This document shows positions 7,275 to 8,816 of a DNA stretch of 8,816 bases, in pieces. Positions within the stretch are counted from its first letter, which is position 1. Every line of letters starts with the position of its first letter. The stretch covers positions 1 to 8,816 of the forward strand of contig DASVES010000104.1 in NCBI GenBank assembly GCA_036380435.1, given 5' to 3'. A model generated the notes under the pieces. The model was not told where the DNA came from. It saw only the letters and a list, made by a program, of their open reading frames with translations, and ran no database searches. This stretch comes from DASQDT01 sp036380435 (GTDB lineage: Bacteria > Acidobacteriota > Blastocatellia > Pyrinomonadales > Pyrinomonadaceae). The position numbers and the translations under genes were made by a program.

Positions 7275-8816
7275 TCACGGCCTCGCCGCTGCCTCGTGGA
7301 CGACGCGGCCGTTGAAGACGGTGATGGCCGTCTCGGTCTGCAAAATCTCTTCCGGCTTGACGGTCAACAGATCGCGCGTGTGGACGACGAGGTCGGCGAG
7401 CATCCCGGCGGCGATCTGTCCCTTCTCGCGCTCGTCGAAGGAGGCGTAGGCCGAGCCGGTGGTGTAGTAGCGGATGGCGTCTTCGATGGAGAGGCGTTCC
7501 TGCGGCCACCAGCCGCCGGCGGGGTCGGCCCCTTCGGCGCTCTGTCGCGTGACGGCGGCGTAGAGGCCGAGGTAAGGGTTGATCGGCTCGACCGGCCAGT
7601 CGGTGCCGAAGGCGACGGGGACGCCGTGCGCCTTCATCGTGTGCCACGAGTAAGCGCCGAGCACGCGGTACTCGCCGACGCGCGCCTGCGCCCAACGCTT
7701 GTCGGAGATGGCGTGGGCGGGCTGCATCGAGGCGACGACGCCGAGGTCGCGGAAGCGCGCGAAGTCCGTGGGCGCGACGACCTGCGCGTGCTCGATGCGG
7801 TGGCGCGGTGACAAGATTCCGGTCGAGACCACTCGCTCGGACGACCCCGGCGGGGTCGTCCTTATCGTGTACTCGACCCTTAGCGTCCCCATCTGCGTTC
7901 CGTTTTTCTCCCGCGATTGTCTGGCCGCATCAAACCCGTCGAGGGCCATGCGGTTCGCGCGGTCGCCGATGGCGTGAAGTGTTATTTGAAATCCGGCGGC
8001 GTCGCGCTCGACGATCATGCGCGTCACCTCTTCCGCCGGTCGGCGCGGGAGGCCGCTGTTCGAGGGGTCGTCGGAGTAAGGCGTGATCATGGCGGCGGTG
8101 CGCGAGCCGAGCGTGCCGTCCATCACGCCTTTGAGCGCGCCGAGGCGCAGGACGAGCGGGTCGTCCTTGAATGCGGCGAACTCCGCGCGTTGTCGCTTCA
8201 GCTCCGCGACCGTGTCCGAGAAGTCCTGCCACTCGGAGACGCGCACGGTGAGCCGGCCGCGTTTGAGCAGTTCGCGATAAAGCCGCGTCGTGCGGTAGCC
8301 GGAGTTGTCCTGAATCGAGGTGATGCCGTAGCGGCGGGCCTCGGCGAGCGCGCGCTCAAGCGCCTCCATGTTCTGCTCGTCCGTGGGCGCGGGGATGACG
8401 CGCCCGACGAGACCCTGCGCCGTCTCCTTCACAATCCCCGTCGGCTCGCCCGCCGAGTCGTGCAGGATTTCGCCGCCCTCGGGCGCGCGCGTCTCGCGTG
8501 TGAGTTTGGCCTCCCGGAGCGCGACCGAGTTGGCCCAACTGACGTGCCCGTCCACGCGCGTCAGGAAGACGGGGTTGGCCGGCGCGACCTCGTCCAAATC
8601 TTTCTTCGTCGGCCACTCGCCGCCCCACAACGTGTGATCCCAGCCGCGTCCCAGAATCCACTCGCCGGGACGCGCCGCGCGCACGCGCTCGGCCACGCGT
8701 CGCTTCGCCTCGGCAAGCGTCGGAGCGCCGTTGAGTTCGACTCTGAGGAGGGCCAGTCCGCCGTTGAGAAAATGGATGTGGGCGTCGTTAAAGCCCGGCG
8801 TGACGAGCCGGCCGCG
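7275..8816 (-). CDS. Amidohydrolase family 3 (YtcJ-like), N-terminus cut by the window edge
   Basis: The open frame continues past an internal GTG (8696) to the end of the window, giving 513 visible residues. The visible N-terminus reads RGRLVTPGFNDAHIHF, the classic entry motif of metal-dependent amidohydrolases, so perhaps 30-60 residues are missing. Metal-site candidates are His13 and His15 (DAHIHF), Lys229 (GALKGVMDGTLGSRTA), His281 (TLHAIGDRAN), His339 and His343 (RHRIEHAQ) and Asp406 (FGTDWPVE). The C-terminus has the usual ADLVVHTRDLL beta-strand and returns to the small beta-domain. These enzymes hydrolyse amides, N-formyl groups or cyclic amides; the substrate is unknown. Export cannot be judged because the N-terminus is missing. 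Between DAARQ and RHRIEHAQ there are about 39 residues where relatives usually have roughly 10-20. This extra loop contains the nested palindrome listed separately. Confidence 0.93.
   Translation of the reverse strand, partial: RGRLVTPGFNDAHIHFLNGGLALLRVELNGAPTLAEAKRRVAERVRAARPGEWILGRGWDHTLWGGEWPTKKDLDEVAPANPVFLTRVDGHVSWANSVALREAKLTRETRAPEGGEILHDSAGEPTGIVKETAQGLVGRVIPAPTDEQNMEALERALAEARRYGITSIQDNSGYRTTRLYRELLKRGRLTVRVSEWQDFSDTVAELKRQRAEFAAFKDDPLVLRLGALKGVMDGTLGSRTAAMITPYSDDPSNSGLPRRPAEEVTRMIVERDAAGFQITLHAIGDRANRMALDGFDAARQSREKNGTQMGTLRVEYTIRTTPPGSSERVVSTGILSPRHRIEHAQVVAPTDFARFRDLGVVASMQPAHAISDKRWAQARVGEYRVLGAYSWHTMKAHGVPVAFGTDWPVEPINPYLGLYAAVTRQSAEGADPAGGWWPQERLSIEDAIRYYTTGSAYASFDEREKGQIAAGMLADLVVHTRDLLTVKPEEILQTETAITVFNGRVVHEAAARP
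7821..7878. repeat. Nested palindrome inside the amidohydrolase coding sequence
   Basis: The inner arms 7839-7848 and 7852-7861 pair perfectly over 10 bp around a 3-nt loop (GGACGACCCC / GGGGTCGTCC). The outer arms 7821-7827 and 7872-7878 pair over 7 bp (GGTCGAG / CTCGACC). The segments in between pair poorly. The reading frame stays open and codes for roughly RVEYTIRTTPPGSSERVVST, an extra loop just before the HRIEHAQ metal-site motif. Codons here (AGG, ATA, CGA, CTA) are less G/C-ending than in the flanks. All of this fits a small palindromic element inserted in frame. Confidence 0.7.

Noticed and set aside
8696..8698. GTG near 8696 as the true start of the amidohydrolase
   Set aside because: The frame continues upstream in perfect family sequence, including the DAHIHF metal motif, so the real start is outside the window.

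Overview
This is a GC-rich window (by eye a little over 60% G+C, with strongly G/C-ending codons) from a free-living heterotrophic bacterium. The cell appears diderm with an active periplasm: there are Sec signal peptides ending in Ala-Gln, a Tat-exported enzyme, a SusB-type GH97 glycosidase and a YtcJ-type amidohydrolase. This mix, with long hairpins between genes, suggests Acidobacteriota (Blastocatellia-like). That is a guess from gene content; the window has no rRNA or other marker gene. I see no RNA genes, CRISPR arrays, insertion sequences, integrases or phage genes.

Layout. Bases 1-32 look like the last ten codons of a plus-strand gene. It converges on a minus-strand ABC exporter pair: an ATPase (1869-943) and an ABC-2 permease (943-125) overlapping it by one base. 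A divergent intergenic region of about 290 bp separates this pair from a plus-strand exported protein of unknown function (2161-3387), which joins a Ca-loop/FG-GAP-like domain to a CBM9/DOMON-like domain. Converging on that gene is a two-gene minus-strand operon: a secreted GH97 glucosidase (7016-4863), then, 19 bp downstream, a Tat-exported class V aminotransferase-like protein (4843-3515). Upstream of GH97, on the same strand, lies an amidohydrolase (YtcJ-like) whose N-terminus runs off the right edge of the window (8816-7275).

The genes are recognisable families. The unusual content is the repeat structure. Each of the three 3'-end intergenic gaps (33-124, 3388-3514, 7017-7274) holds one long hairpin with 30-34 bp arms, perfect or with a single mismatch. 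The three arms are unrelated in sequence. One is a five-run G-tract array, one is built on a duplicated 10-mer, and one is a mixed-sequence palindrome. A fourth, nested palindrome (7821-7878) lies in frame inside the amidohydrolase gene, where its family normally has only a short loop. This resembles the coding palindromic insertions known from Rickettsia. These hairpins are the best candidates for something undescribed.

How the genes may work together: GH97 would release glucose from alpha-glucans in the periplasm, and the CBM9/DOMON-like protein might bind a ligand outside the cytoplasm. The exported aminotransferase and the amidohydrolase suggest processing of amino-acid-like or amide compounds. 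No transport receptor (SusC/SusD) or regulator is present to confirm a single pathway.
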